DNA of 64,000 nt, taken from Bathynomus jamesi (taxonomy: Eukaryota; Arthropoda; Malacostraca; Isopoda; Cirolanidae). The DNA is taken from NCBI GenBank assembly GCA_023014485.1, contig JAJOZX010008800.1, forward strand, positions 120,375-184,374, given 5' to 3'. Below are positions 11,628-22,924 of the stretch, piece by piece. The position numbers were made by a program, and so were the translations under genes. Below the pieces are notes generated by a model that made no database searches, was not told where the DNA came from, and saw nothing but the letters and a program-made list of their open reading frames with translations. Numbering within the stretch: position 1 is the stretch's first letter; every line of letters starts with the position of its first letter.

Positions 11628-11690
11628 GTGGACTTCGTGGGAGCAGCGCACCCTTGAGGCAGAAGCGCTTTAAGGTAAATTTAAGGTAAG
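8728..11690 (+). mobile_element. Non-LTR retrotransposon (LINE), 5' truncated
   Basis: Endonuclease remnant, full reverse transcriptase and C-terminal domain lie in order on the + strand, ending in a tail with repeated taaggt at about 11675-11695. The start has lost the N-terminal half of the endonuclease. Several frame breaks make it inactive. Confidence 0.88.
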
Positions 11691-11754
11691 GTAAACCAAT
11701 TTCTTTATTATGTGGGAGGATGAACAGCTGGATTTTGCTGCGCACCGCCTGCCG

Positions 11755-11823
11755 TCACCGGATCGCGATCCCGGGGCCGATGAATTCGTAGTCAGCGATG
11801 CTAACCACTACACCACCGAGGCG
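11755..11823 (-). tRNA. tRNA-like relic (SINE)
   Basis: The minus strand begins gcctcggtggtgtagtggtt, an A-box with a tRNA-like 5' arm. A B-box-like gggatcgcgatcc follows. It lies between the LINE tail and a mariner. Stems are too weak for a tRNA gene. Confidence 0.45.
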
Positions 11824-12078
11824 CATATATACAGGGTGTTTCTAAAGTAACCATCTATTTTGGTGAAATAGGGGGATTTTAAACAATTGTTATATTGGCA
11901 TAATGGTATGTGCATAGTTATACAAAATTCATGTATTTATAATATTTCAATTGCTTTACACGATTTTTTGTTAATTATTTTATTTTATTTTCAGACCCAT
12001 ATCATTGATGATGAATGTGCAAGAACGGGTTTATGTAGTAACATGCAAGATAAAAGGCATGAAGTGCAATGAAATTAG

Positions 12079-12979
12079 CAGAGGGGGGAGTCGGCCAAAA
12101 AAATTCTGACTCCTGACTCCCGACTCTTGAGTCAGTTTTTTGAAACTAACTCCTAACTCCTACTCCTGACTCCCTGCAATAATTCTATACACTACAGTAT
12201 TATAGCTGTAGCATTAACCTAATCCTCTTTTCCCATTGGAGAGGGTTAGGGGTCCAAATCTGTATATGTAAGACCTAAGAAGGCCCTCAAACAGAGTCGG
12301 GTGAGATGAGCAGACTATCACAAGCCTCAACCCTATGACAGAGGCATTGCACTTAGCTTTAAAGATACACCCTAAGGTACTAAAGGATTTAGCAGAATAA
12401 ATAATAAATCTCAGTCTTAATTAAATTTTATTTTGCTTGATATGTAGATATAAAATAAATAAATCTTTATAGCAACTAAAATAATTTCTTTCCAATAAAT
12501 TCCTTTTGAAAATAAAATTTGATGCTCTAGTTGGACCACAAGAAGCTTTCCCACTGTAAGCACTAATGCTTGTGTTGCATTGTTTGTCATCTATTTCAAT
12601 TTGACAAATAAAATGTGTTTTATCATCATTTAATTTAAAATAATCAAAAACAGCTGATTTTTTTGGTCCACGACTCATATTTGATAAGGGTTGTTCAAAT
12701 TTCAAATATAAATTTTAAAATGTTTTCTGAAATAGAAATTAGAAATTGATCAGTTCTAATTGAATTTATAGCCAATAAGAACATATTTTAATAAAAAACA
12801 GTATTTTACCAATAATTGCAATTTTTCTACAAATGCACAAATATACAAATCATTTAAGAGTTGGGAGTCGTTTATTTTTACCGACTCCGACTCTGACTCC
12901 CGACTCCTCTAAAAAACTCAAAAAAGGGCCAACTCCCGACTCCTAACTCCTAACTCCCGACTCCGACTCCCCACCTCTG
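12079..12979 (-). mobile_element. hAT element, 901 bp, nested in mariner
   Basis: Ends CAGAGGGGGGAGTCGG and CGACTCCCCACCTCTG are near-perfect inverted repeats, flanked by the exact 8-bp duplication gaaattag (12071-12078 and 12980-12987). Subterminal regions are made of repeated gactcc motifs. It carries a BED-finger fragment on the minus strand and no catalytic domain. Confidence 0.93.
12421..12705 (-). pseudogene. hAT BED-finger exon
   Basis: The frame begins near MSRGPKKSAVFDYFKL and has FICQIEI...QCNTSISAYSG, then GPTRASNF, a degenerate BED finger of the type seen in the larger hAT at 27601. The His pair is lost in a frameshifted tail. The exon is inside the 901-bp element. Confidence 0.65.
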
Positions 12980-13431
12980 GAAATTAGGGAAAGGTTTGAG
13001 AGAAGGTTTCGTAAAACAGGCCCTAGAGACCAGGCTATTCGCGAATTAGTAAACAAATTTATGAGGACTGGATCTGTGCATGACGAGCGTAGATCTGGAC
13101 GGCCAAGATGATCTCACGAAAGAATCGAATCTGTTCAAGAAGCATTCGAAGAGGATCCACAATTATCGATTCGGAGGGCATCCCACAGATTAGAAATTCC
13201 ACAAACAACGGTTTACAGAATTCTACGTTATGATTTAAAGAAAAAGCCATACCACATTCAAGTGTTCCACAACTTACAAGAAGAAGATTATCCACGAAGA
13301 GCAACAATGTGTGCCGAGCTTACAAATATATATATATATATATTTTCATGTTTTAAAGGTGTTTTTTTTTTAATTCATATTATTTCGCAAAATAGATGGT
13401 TACTTTAGAAACACCCTGTATATCTCTCTCT

Positions 13432-13458
13432 ATCTATCTATCTATCTATCTATCTATC
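13432..13458. repeat. (TATC)n microsatellite
   Basis: About seven tatc units directly after the mariner end, followed by two tandem copies of a 27-bp unit containing aggcctttttaggagggatt (13515-13570). Confidence 0.9.
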
Positions 13459-13744
13459 AGGTATGAGGACGAGGCCGAGGACATACATTTTTCAAAGGCC
13501 TCGAGTCCGAGGCCGAGGCCTTTTTAGGAGGGATTTCACGAGGCCTTTTTAGGAGGGATTTCACGAGGCCTTAAGATTGTTAGGCTGAAGGTATTTGCAC
13601 CCAGAGGTAGTTATTTTATACCAGGAGGTAATCTTCTCCAGGAGCAAGTGTAGTTTACGTCCCCCTGACATAAAAGGGGAGAGAAACTACACTAGGTCAA
13701 AGTTGGGGAACGTAAACTACACTAGGATCTTTAGGAGACATTTT

Positions 13745-13808
13745 TTAAATTAATCCATCAAATAAAACGTTAAAACTAACGAAAATGTTACGACTTAACC
13801 TAACCTAA

Positions 13809-13859
<51 letters not shown>

Positions 13860-13925
13860 TATTATATTGACGATTGGTTAGGTTAAGTCGTAATATTTTC
13901 ATTAGTTTTAACTTTTTATTTGATT
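13745..13925. repeat. Inverted repeat around a (TA)n core
   Basis: Arms of about 58 bp (left ends ...cgacttaacctaacc, right starts ggttaggttaagtcg) flank a TA tract at 13812-13870. Direct repeats of caaagttggggaacg lie outside both arms. Related arms occur near 42235 and 43755. Confidence 0.8.
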
Positions 13926-14022
13926 CGGATACGCAGACAAAGTTGGGGAACGCAAACTACACTAGGATAACTAGGCACCACAGAGGGACGTAAACTACAC
14001 TCGCTCCCTTGCAGATGCAGTA

Positions 14023-15915
14023 CAGGGCCGTACGCAGGATTTCTGCATGGGGGAGGGTTCAGAAATCGAAAATTTCTTTAGGATCGGGTTTCATTCGCTT
14101 AAGATAACAATGTAATTGTTTAATACTTGTGATCATATGGTGACACATATTTTAGTGAGTTAACTTTATTCTTAATCATTATTGAAAATAAAACGCAAAT
14201 CTGGAAAATTTCAGCAAGTCTTAAAAAATAGATTTAATAAAAAGGTATTTTATTTTGCATTTTACGACTATTGCGAACGTCGAGTAGATTTCATGAAATC
14301 ATCTAGGATTTCATCAACACTGATGCTGAGGTCCCGATGAATGTTAAGAGCAGCGAGACCATTCAAACGATTCTCGGACATGTCAAGAATTAAAATTTGA
14401 TTTTGCATGCTGTGTGAAAAAATGCATACTATAGTCTTGCTTGAGTCACAAATTTGATTTTTTAACCCTTGGCTATATTTATTTATTTTTAAATTAATAA
14501 AAATATTGCTTTTGGTATTATAAACTGTCAAAAACCAAAATAAACTAATTGGTTGAAACATAGAATCACTGAAGAGACTGAACACAGTACGCTGGACGGC
14601 TCGTGAATTTTCTCTAGATGTATTCATATCTAGATACACATCGATATGTGAAACCTTGAATGAAATCACTACATCTCAAGAGTTTAGTCAGAAACAGCGT
14701 TCGGAAGCAGCTGGTCTACTTCACATTGTTCAGAGTCGAGCATATCTGGCAACAGCTTGCCTGTTTCATAAAATATTCATGATAACAGGCCCACTCAGTC
14801 GCTATCTACAGACAGTCAATGTGGATGTTGTCAGAGCACTTGATATGGTCTCAGCTTCGATGCAGCAGCTACAGAAGATTCGCGATGACCCAGCTACTGT
14901 TATTGCTGCTGTCGAAGAAATCGACGATAAAGCACAGTGGCCAGTCAGTCATACGTGCACGTAAAAAGAAGAGACAGATCAATGAGAATGATACTGAAAT
15001 CACTGAAAATAGTCAGGCAAAATGGACACGTGAAACATTTTATACTGTTCAAACAAAATTAACTCATCAATGAACGATCGATTTTCTGCAAATCGAAGTG
15101 TACTAAAATCAACACAGAAATTTTGTCCAACAATTTCTCTAATATTGGTGCTCAAATTTCTACATTGGAGAATGAGATCGATGAATTTTGCAGTAATTAT
15201 AGCATCAAGAGTCACGAATGTGCCTTGGAGCTCTATAGCTTCAGTTCTGTATTCCCTTTATTATCGAACACAAAAACGATTGACAACGCCTACACTGTAC
15301 TCAATCATGATACGGGTCTGACTGAAGCCTATCCAACTCTTTCAAAAGCATATGGCATATTAGTGGTAATTCCCGCTACATCAGCAACGGCTGAGAGGTC
15401 CTTTTCAGCATTAAAGCGAATCAAAACGCGCATGAGGAATTCCATGTCGCAGGAGATGCTGCTGGGTACAATGCTGATGTCAGTCGAACGAAATATAGCA
15501 AAGAAACTAGACACAGTCCTGCTAATTGTTCGATTTGGTCAATCATCTAAATTTCTCTCGAAAGCCCTAATTATGTAGTAGAGACGTTAAGTATTTATTT
15601 TCACATACATGACACACATGTGCTGTGCTTTCTATTGTTTTAAAACGTTTTGGGCTTTCTATTGTTGTAAGAAGTTTGTAATAATAATATTTTCTGCATA
15701 CAAACCTATATTTCTATAAATTTATTAACTGAAAAAATCTAACAGTTTGGTCCTGTTTATAACGTTCAAAACGAAAAATGTAAACAAATACGTCCCAGTC
15801 TCAAAAGAGTCAAAAAATTATAAAATTAAAAATTTCGAATCATTTCGAGAGGGCGCCAAAATGCTTTCTGGCCCCTACCAGCGATGAGAGTCCCACCACG
15901 CCACTGAGTTTGGGT
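14023..15915 (+). mobile_element. hAT-type relic (ends tentative)
   Basis: The left end reads CAGGGCCGTACGCAGGATTT and the right end, reversed, CAGTGGCGTGGTGGG. These are hAT-like and imperfectly matched. No 8-bp duplication is visible, so the ends may be rearranged. An internally deleted inverted relative lies at 22925-23425. Confidence 0.6.
14656..15578 (+). pseudogene. hAT transposase, C-terminal half
   Basis: The first block (14656-14964) reads EITTSQEFSQKQRSEAAGLL, then HIVQSRAYLATACLFHKI and LSRYLQTVNVD, the helical insertion region of DUF4371-type hAT transposases. After a break near 14960-15120 a frame (15123-15578) carries YPTLSKAYGILVVIPATSAT and AERSFSALKRIKTRMRNSMS, the C-terminal dimerisation domain. 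The catalytic Asp residues upstream are absent. Confidence 0.82.
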
Positions 15916-16407
15916 AATATTGACCTAAACTAACTTAATTGGACCTGTATACATTTCATCGACGGGGATTCTATCGAAACTCTAATAAACCAACTGAGCT
16001 TAACTTAACCTAATTTAGTCTAACCCTATCACTGTCGATAAAAATATCACGTCGACAAAGTATTGTTAGTCCCATACATACATAGAATAGAGTTTAGGGG
16101 TAATTCACACAAAATTTAAAGCGTGCTTCACTCGAAACCTTCCTAAATTATGCAGCAACGTACGTACAAAAATATTTCAAATTAATTTACAGTTTCTTTA
16201 TAGTAATCGCAAATAAAAATAATAATAATAAAAATTAAGACGTGAAAGTATGCCATCTATGGGATCTTAATGTTATACGAGAAAGAATTGAATAAAATGC
16301 TGCGATTGATTCGAGTACAGGGGGTTTAACACGTTAAACACCTTTGGACGCGAAAGCGTTTATGTGTTTCCCCAGGTGTTCAAATATGCGCCAGGTTGTG
16401 GTAGACT

Positions 16408-16483
16408 TTACCTCGCGTAGCATAGTGGTTAGCCCTCACGACTCGTAATCAAAAGGTCCTATGTTTGAACCCTAACGGGTTTT
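16408..16483 (+). tRNA. tRNA-like sequence (SINE-type), copy B
   Basis: Paralogue of the tRNA-like element at 3490-3565, with the same A-box, CGT anticodon-like loop and B-box. The acceptor stem is again unpaired. Confidence 0.45.
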
Positions 16484-16724
16484 GCATTATGCAAAATCAT
16501 GCTAATTCATGTGTGATGTTCTATATATATATAATTTGGGGTCCCTGGCCACAAAATGGTGTAGGAGCTTCTAATAATACCCAATCATTTTTTTTTAGAG
16601 GGGAATCAAGGCAGGCTGGCCTCCTCCAGCAGAATTATTCCCATATTATAAGGAACAATAAACATCTTAATTTATTTTTCAATTATTTTCAAAGCTTTTC
16701 AATTCTCCTACATACGAGCGTCAT

Positions 16725-16726
16725 TC

Positions 16727-16800
<74 letters not shown>
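16725..16800. repeat. (TA)n microsatellite
   Basis: About 76 bp of TA. It marks the site in locus B where the Penelope palindrome sits. Confidence 0.95.
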
Positions 16801-16807
<7 letters not shown>

Positions 16808-16890
16808 GACTTCTCCTTAGGGAAACGGAGCTTACAGATGAAAAGAAGAATCAACACAACGGCAAACATTTTCATTTATTTGTACATCAG

Positions 16891-16920
16891 ACGTTTCGAC
16901 AAATCTTTTGTCATCATCAG
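16891..16920 (-). ncRNA. Hammerhead-ribozyme-like motif in Penelope 3' region
   Basis: On the minus strand CTGATGA is followed by T, a six-pair stem GACAAA/TTTGTC with loop AGA, and then GAAAC. These are the two conserved hammerhead core boxes around stem II. A very short stem III (AC...GT) and a candidate cleavage site GTA follow. I cannot find a convincing stem I, so activity is doubtful. Penelope-like elements are known to carry hammerheads. The right copy has lost this segment. Confidence 0.5.
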
Positions 16921-17285
16921 TGAGTTAAGTCTTAAAACCTTAAAACAAAATTGAAAAGTGAAAGTTACATCAATACAATATTAAAATCATTAAAATTAAA
17001 ACCTTAAAGCAAAATGAAAATTGCATCAATACAAAATTAAAATCATTTAAATTTTATCACTATAAAAACTAAAATTAAATTAAATTTCATCACTATAAAA
17101 CTAAAATTAAATTACCTCAATAGGTAAATACACAATGTTTACATCCACCTCCATACTTGGCAAAGTCTAAGGGAATACTGGATGGTCAGAGGATTAGAAA
17201 GGATATGTCTGTGAAAAACGGTTGGTTAGTTTAAAAGAGTTGTAATTTGTAGGATGAGCTATTATTATTAAGGGAGGGTTTGTTT

Positions 17286-18332
17286 CTATAGATGTACAAA
17301 GATTCTAAAAATTCGGAGTTCTGTACGGTTATTGGATCTAGTTAAAATTTCAAACTGAGTTTTGTGAAGGGGATGGTCGTTTTCATTACTATGGTTTCTA
17401 ATTGCGGATTGTGGAGGGCTACTGAGGGGACGGTTGGTACGGACTGACAAGCCCAAATGTTGAGAAAGGCGCACCTCCAGTTGGAGTTGAGTGCTGCCAA
17501 TATACGCAGTCTTACAGCTGTCGCACGTGTATTTGTAAACAACATTGGGGCATACAGTTTTGGGGAATTCATCTTTGAACTTTAAAAAATTTGATAATTT
17601 AAGTGGGTTGACGAAGGCGAATCTAAAATTTATTTGGGGATAACTAGACTTGAGTAGTTTGGACAATTCACCTCGAATACGCAATGATAAATAACCATAA
17701 AAAGGTAATTTAATATATCTGGTTTCTTTTTGTACTGTAGTTATGGGGAGTTTAGTATCAAAAGTGTTATTTAAAAATTTCTTTAATTGGTTATCGAATA
17801 GATGAGAAGGGTAGTAATTGTTAATAAAGTACTGTTTTAAAAATTTAAATTCTTCGTTTACCGAAAAGTAATCCGAACAAATACGGTAACTTCTTGTTAA
17901 TAATGTTACTATAGCACTAATCTTATATTTAAAAACATACAACTTAAATAATTGGTTCCCAAGCCAGTAAAAGTTTGTTTCCGAAATAGTGAAGTATGGA
18001 ACTTATTATGGGCCCGTTTAACTAAAACATCCAGGAAAGGTAAACTTATTTGTTTCGTTTTCACACGTGTACTTAATATTACTATGTCGTTTATTAAGAT
18101 AATCAAGAAAAAGTTTTACGTGTGAAGGATGGTTAAATATTAAGAAAGTGTCATCCACGTATCTTCTGTAATATATGGGTTTAAAACTACTAGGACAATT
18201 TTCCAACCAAATTTCTTCGTAATGGCAAAGAAATGCATTTGCTAGTGTTGGGCTTAACGGGGAACCCATAGCTACCCCATCAATTTGGCTGTAAAGGTTG
18301 GTATTAAATAAGAAAAGATTATCAAAACACAC
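17286..18332 (-). pseudogene. Penelope-like RT and GIY-YIG endonuclease (left copy)
   Basis: The RT block (18018-18332) has QIDGVAMGSPLSPTLANAFL and YVDDTFLIF, the Penelope active site. A two-base deletion near 18045 shifts the frame. The later frame (17286-17942) has NVVYKYTCDSCKTAYIGSTQ, the Cys-containing GIY-YIG endonuclease signature, then RLSQH...SAIRNHS. The N-terminal half of the RT is missing because the copy starts at the palindrome centre. Confidence 0.88.
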
Positions 18333-18338
18333 TATTTC

Positions 18339-19721
18339 GAAATAGTGTGTTTGATAATCTTTTCTTATTTAATACCAACCTTTACAGCCAAATTGATGGG
18401 GTAGCTATGGGTTTCCCGTTAAGCCCAACACTAGCAAATGCATTTCTTTGCCATTACGAAGAAATTTGGTTGGAAAATTGTCCTAGTAGTTTTAAACCCA
18501 TATATTACAGAAGATACGTGGATGACACTTTCTTAATATTTAACCATCCTTCACACGTAAAACTTTTTCTTGATTATCTTAATAAACGACATAGTAATAT
18601 TAAGTACACGTGTGAAAACGAAACAAATAATAGTTTACCTTTCCTGGATGTTTTAGTTAAACGGGCCCATAATAAGTTCCATACTTCACTATTTCGGAAA
18701 CAAACTTTTACTGGCTTGGGAACCAATTATTTAAGTTGTATGTTTTATAAATATAAGATTAGTGCTATAGACATTATTAACAAGAAGTTACCGTATTTGT
18801 TCGGATTACTTTTCGGTAAACGAAGAATTTAAATTTTTAAAACAGTACTTTATTAACAATTACTACCCTTCTCATCTATTCGATAACCAATTAAAGAAAT
18901 TTTTAAATAACACTTTGATACTAAACTCCCCATAACTACAGTACAAAAAGAAACCAGATATATTAAATTACCTTTTTATGGTTATTTATCATTGCGTATT
19001 CGAGGTGAATTGTCCAAACTACTCAAGTCTAGTTATCCCCAAATAAATTTTAGATTCGCCTTCGTCAACCCACTTAAATTATCAAATTTTTTAAAGTTCA
19101 AAGATGAATTCCCCAAAACTGTATGCCCCAATGTTGTTTACAAATACACGTGCGACAGCTGTAAGACTGCGTATATTGGCAGCACTCAACTCCAACTGGA
19201 GGTGCGCCTTTCTCAACATTTGGGCTTGTCAGTCCGTACCAACCGTCCCCTCAGTAGCCCTCCACAATCCGCAATTAGAAACCATAGTAATGAAAACGAC
19301 CATCCCCTTCACAAAACTCAGTTTGAAATTTTAACTAGATCCAATAACCGTACAGAACTCCGAATTTTAGAATCTTTGTACATCTATAGAAACAAACCCT
19401 CCCTTAATAATAATAGCTCATCCTACAAATTACAACTCTTTTAAACTAACCAACCGTTTTTCACAGACATATCCTTTCTAATCCTCTGACCATCCAGTAT
19501 TCCCTTAGACTTTGCCAAGTATGGAGGTGGATGTAAATATTGTGTATTTACCTATTGAGGTAATTTAATTTTAGTTTTTATAGTGATGAAATTTAATTTA
19601 ATTTTAGTTTTTATAGTGATAAAATTTAAATGATTTTAATTTTGTATTGATGCAATTTTCATTTTGCTTTAAGGTTTTAATATAAATGAAAATGTTTGCC
19701 GTTGTGTTGATTCTTCTTTTC
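18339..19721 (+). mobile_element. Penelope-like retroelement, right arm of a palindrome
   Basis: Plus-strand copy beginning at the same internal point as the left arm. There is no spacer between them: the centre is the 8-bp palindrome tttcgaaa. A deletion of about 115 bp near 19680 removed the segment with the hammerhead-like motif. Confidence 0.9.
18347..19444 (+). pseudogene. Penelope-like RT and GIY-YIG endonuclease (right copy)
   Basis: Frame 18347-18832 has QIDGVAMGFPLSPTLANAFL (Ser to Phe relative to the left copy) and YVDDTFLIF. Breaks near 18800-18920 precede frame 18992-19444, which carries the GIY-YIG block with CDSCKTAYIGST and the C-terminal NRTELRILESLYIYRNKPSL. Together with the left copy this is a head-to-head pair of 5'-truncated elements. 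Confidence 0.88.
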
Positions 19722-19745
19722 ATATATATACAGTATATATATATA

Positions 19746-20220
19746 TTTCTTTCATGAAATGGAAATTATAATTTAGTTACCCTAATAAAATATTTTCTTG
19801 AGAGATATTTTTAATGTTCTATCAAAACGAATTACCTTTCTTAATTAAACTTTTGCAGTGAACTTTATTTTAAAATATATTCCAACAAACAAATTTTGTT
19901 TAAATATTAAATTTATATATCAAAATTTCAAGCGTATATATATTTATAGATACAGAAACATACAGAGAAGTTTTATATATATTTCTTTCATGAAATGGAA
20001 ATTATAATTTAGTTATCCTAGTAAAATATTTCCTTGAGAGATATTTTTAATCTATATATCAAAACGAATTATCTTTTTTAATTAAACTTTTGCAGTGAAC
20101 TTTATTTTAAAATATATTCCAACAAACAAATTTTGTTTAAATATTAAATTTATATATCAAAATTTCAAGCGTATCTACAGTATATTTATAGATACAGAAA
20201 CATACAGAAAAGCATTTTGC
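19746..20220. repeat. Two tandem copies of a ~235-bp AT-rich unit
   Basis: Units start tttctttcatgaaatggaaa at 19746 and 19981. A single copy is present in locus A at 4206. No coding. Confidence 0.85.
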
Positions 20221-20526
20221 AACTTTCCTTCGGGGGGTAAAAAAAAAAAAAAAATATGGTGTCAATAATAATCCAGCAGGGTTGAAACACCTTAAATAGA
20301 AAAAAAAAAAAACTATAACTTCTATTTTTGTTATATTTTGTAACGTTTAATTACGTAAGAGATGGAATGTATAAGAAATAAGTATATTTTTATGTATAAT
20401 GGTTGTATTGTGTTAGGATAGTTAGATAACCTGAAATCAGCCGAATTTGGAATTATTAGTAAATATCTTGCTCTTATACTAATGGATAGTCTTTTGGATG
20501 ACTGTGATATTCTAGGTACTAGGGCA

Positions 20527-20702
20527 GGGGTGGGGAACCCTTGGCACGCCAACGACTTTTTTCCGGCACGCGATTCCTCGGGCTCACATTAAAAAAAATT
20601 AAATAAATAAATATCCAAATTCTTCGCTGAGTTTTATATTTTAACTTAATGAAATACAATTTTATTAAGTAGAGCAATACCAAATAAAAATGCAATAAAG
20701 GG
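20527..20702. mobile_element. Small hAT-like insertion in locus B
   Basis: About 175 bp absent from locus A. It begins caggggtggggaacccttgg, a common hAT terminus. The other end is not clearly inverted, so it may be a truncated element. Confidence 0.5.
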
Positions 20703-21148
20703 TAATGTTGACAATTTTATGCTCAGGGAAATACTTTGGGTCAGAAAATTTCGTGTGTGTTCATTAGATATTAAGTTGATTTTGTTTAAAACTTTTTGTA
20801 CTCCAATCAGGCTGAGTCCAATGTATAGGTTTGCCAAGTCAACAGATCTTGAATAAAGGACACTTGCACGCTACCGTATGTATATTCCATTGCTTATCAT
20901 GATAAAAATTTACTTGTGCAATATCTTTTACAATTTCTTTATTATATTCATAGATAAAATATGTCTAGAAAGTCGTACACTTGTAAAATCACACTACTGT
21001 ATTGAAATGAAACATTTTTAAATTTCTTTATTATATTTTGTGAATTAAAGACAGGAAAATATTTACAAATCATTATAATGAATGAAGCCTTTATTTATTT
21101 ATGAAATTGTACTTATCTTGACTTCGACCAGCCTTGAGTAAAGCTGTA

Positions 21149-21505
21149 TCATTTTTTATTTTGCCTGCAAAATCGGCACAATTGTCTTTTAAATTGAAAT
21201 AAATCAAAAGTTCTTTTTATTAATTCTACTGAACATCTGTTTCTGTCATCTCGCCACTTAGCATTCATTACACTGAAAATTCTTTCGCAATATGCTGATG
21301 TTCCAGGCACCGACAAAGCATAGGACACCACTTTGAAAATATTTATACATTTAAAACCATTGCTTTTTGAGATGAGGTGCCATTTACCTGCCGTACTTAA
21401 GCAGTTCTTAAAACTTTCAGTGTTGGAAATAGCTTCAAAGTTGGTTTGGAGAATAGAAAGCTCACCAAACAAATCATCCATGTTCAAACCCAGTTTATCA
21501 ATCAT
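21149..21505 (-). pseudogene. hAT transposase C-terminal fragment, locus B
   Basis: This uninterrupted 118-residue frame is the paralogue of 5799-6240. It runs from MIDKLGLNMDDLFGELSI through FKNCLSTAGKW and VPGTSAYCERIFSVMNAKW to a basic tail. It is the hAT dimerisation domain. The rest of the transposase is missing. Confidence 0.78.
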
Positions 21506-21984
21506 TTTAACTAAAATTCTCCACTACTACTATAAAAGTATATAATTAAGTATTCTTACCTAAGTATTTATCTGAAGATATTCTTCAATTCATAAAAAAT
21601 AGAATCGCGTCAAAAACTCATGAGGCCGGTTTAATATGGCAATTTGGCAAAGCACAAAAAATATGTTAGCGGGCGATGCCTTCCTCGTTCCTCTCCAGCA
21701 AGGATGACAATGGCAACGGCAATGGGGGCAGGATTGCCAACTCTAATTTACTAGAAATCACATCTGAATGTTGAATCTCACTTCTCCCAATTAACGAATT
21801 AATTAAGTTTGAAAACATCTCCGTCTCAAATTTTTAGTGATGAATAAAATTTTGAGTCAATTACTGAATGAAAGGACATATGGCGTCCTTTCCGAGTTTA
21901 TCAAAGGACAAGGACACATGAGCTGAAATAAAGAACTGTCCTTTGAAATAAAGGACACTTGGCAACCCTACTGGCGGCGGCGAC

Positions 21985-22685
21985 AATGTATACACCTCAT
22001 TTGTGTTGGAACTACAGGATGTATAATTTGAGGAAATTATATGTTGCCTATAATAATATTTTTAGGAGTTTAGAATTTGAATACAATATGAATGGAATTT
22101 GGATTAAAAATGATGATAAAGAGAAAGACTTGGGTGTCACTGTGACAAATGAACTTAAACCCTCAAATCACTGTATGGTAATCAGAAATAAAGCAAATGC
22201 TAGACTCAATCTTATGCAGAGACACATTGAATACACATTGAATACATTCAATACACATTGAAATCACCCAATATTATAAAGCAACTATACATTTCATATG
22301 TGAAACCCTCCTCGAATACTGCATTCAACTTAATAGTCCCTATTTGATACAAGATATTGAAAAACTGGAGAAAGTACAGAAACGAGCAACAAGAATGATC
22401 CCATCTCTAAGACAATTGACATATAAGGAAAGACTGGCGTATCTAAGCATGTTCTCATTAAAAAGGAGGAGGTTAAGGGGTGATATGATAGAGGTGTATA
22501 AAATGATAAAAGGGTTGGATAAGATAGATTTTGAGTCTCTTTTCATTAAAGATCACAATAATCAGACTAGAGGTCATAGTTTGACTTCAAAAATTTCCAT
22601 ACAATTTTGGTATAAATTTGGGCATAACTCCCCCCACCCGCTTCAAAAATATGTAATAATTTGGGGTTTCTATGTTGTAGAGTAA
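21985..22685 (+). pseudogene. Fused fragments of two LINE C-termini
   Basis: The first part repeats the locus A LINE tail (LCWNYRMYNLRKLYVAYNN). At about 22072 it joins a different LINE fragment: NGIWIKNDDKEKDLGVTV, then (22344 on) LEKVQKRATRMIPSLRQLTY, RLRGDMIEVYKMIKGLDKID and TRGHSL. The second part is a classic C-terminal region of CR1/Jockey-type LINEs. Stops at about 22262 separate its two halves. Confidence 0.75.
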
Positions 22686-22924
22686 GTCTTCCTTTGTGTT
22701 CTGTGCAATTTTGAAGAAATTCAGTCTCCAATTTTTTTTTATGAATTTTCTAAAATTGAAAGTTGTATTTTTTAAAAAATGGATTTGAAAATTGCTTTAC
22801 TTTATGAATGGTTTAGGTCCCCCAAATTTTAAATCATAGCCAAAGATTATGATTAAAAATTTGTATTACTAATTTTAGTAATATGTACCAGTCATATTAC
22901 TGTTATTGCTGGTTTTATAATTTT

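Larger units (their letters stand above)
12009..13321 (+). pseudogene. Mariner transposase N-terminus, split by a hAT
   Basis: Before the hAT the frame starts MNVQERVYVV (from 12009). Removing the hAT and one target duplication continues it into RERFERRFRKTGPRDQAIR, then FMRTGSVHDERRSGRPR. An in-frame stop interrupts the first helix-turn-helix linker (near 13109). Then come SIRRASHRLEIPQTTVYRIL and YHIQVFHNLQEEDY. This is the paired helix-turn-helix region (DUF4817 type) of rosa-like mariners. The sequence ends at CAEL near 13321 in a TA tract, so no catalytic Asp is present. Confidence 0.85.
11832..13418 (+). mobile_element. Mariner-like element (rosa-like), internally deleted, hosting a hAT
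   Basis: Inverted ends CAGGGTGTTTCTAAAGTAAC (11832 onward and, reversed, up to 13418) are flanked by TA on both sides. The N-terminal DNA-binding part of the transposase is present and the DDE part is deleted. A 901-bp hAT with its own 8-bp duplication interrupts it at 12079. Confidence 0.9.
16840..18338 (-). mobile_element. Penelope-like retroelement, left arm of a palindrome
   Basis: Minus-strand copy, 5' truncated at the palindrome centre and running outward to its 3' end. It holds RT and GIY-YIG coding and a 3' region with a hammerhead-like motif at 16891-16920. It mirrors 18339-19721 with small differences. Confidence 0.9.
15949..22072. repeat. Composite repeat, locus B (paralogue of 3031-6806)
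   Basis: Second copy of the composite repeat, longer because a Penelope palindrome (16840-19721) sits in its (TA)n tract and the block starting tttctttcatgaaatgg is doubled (19746-20220). It keeps the empty site for the hAT seen at 4672 in locus A. Confidence 0.85.
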
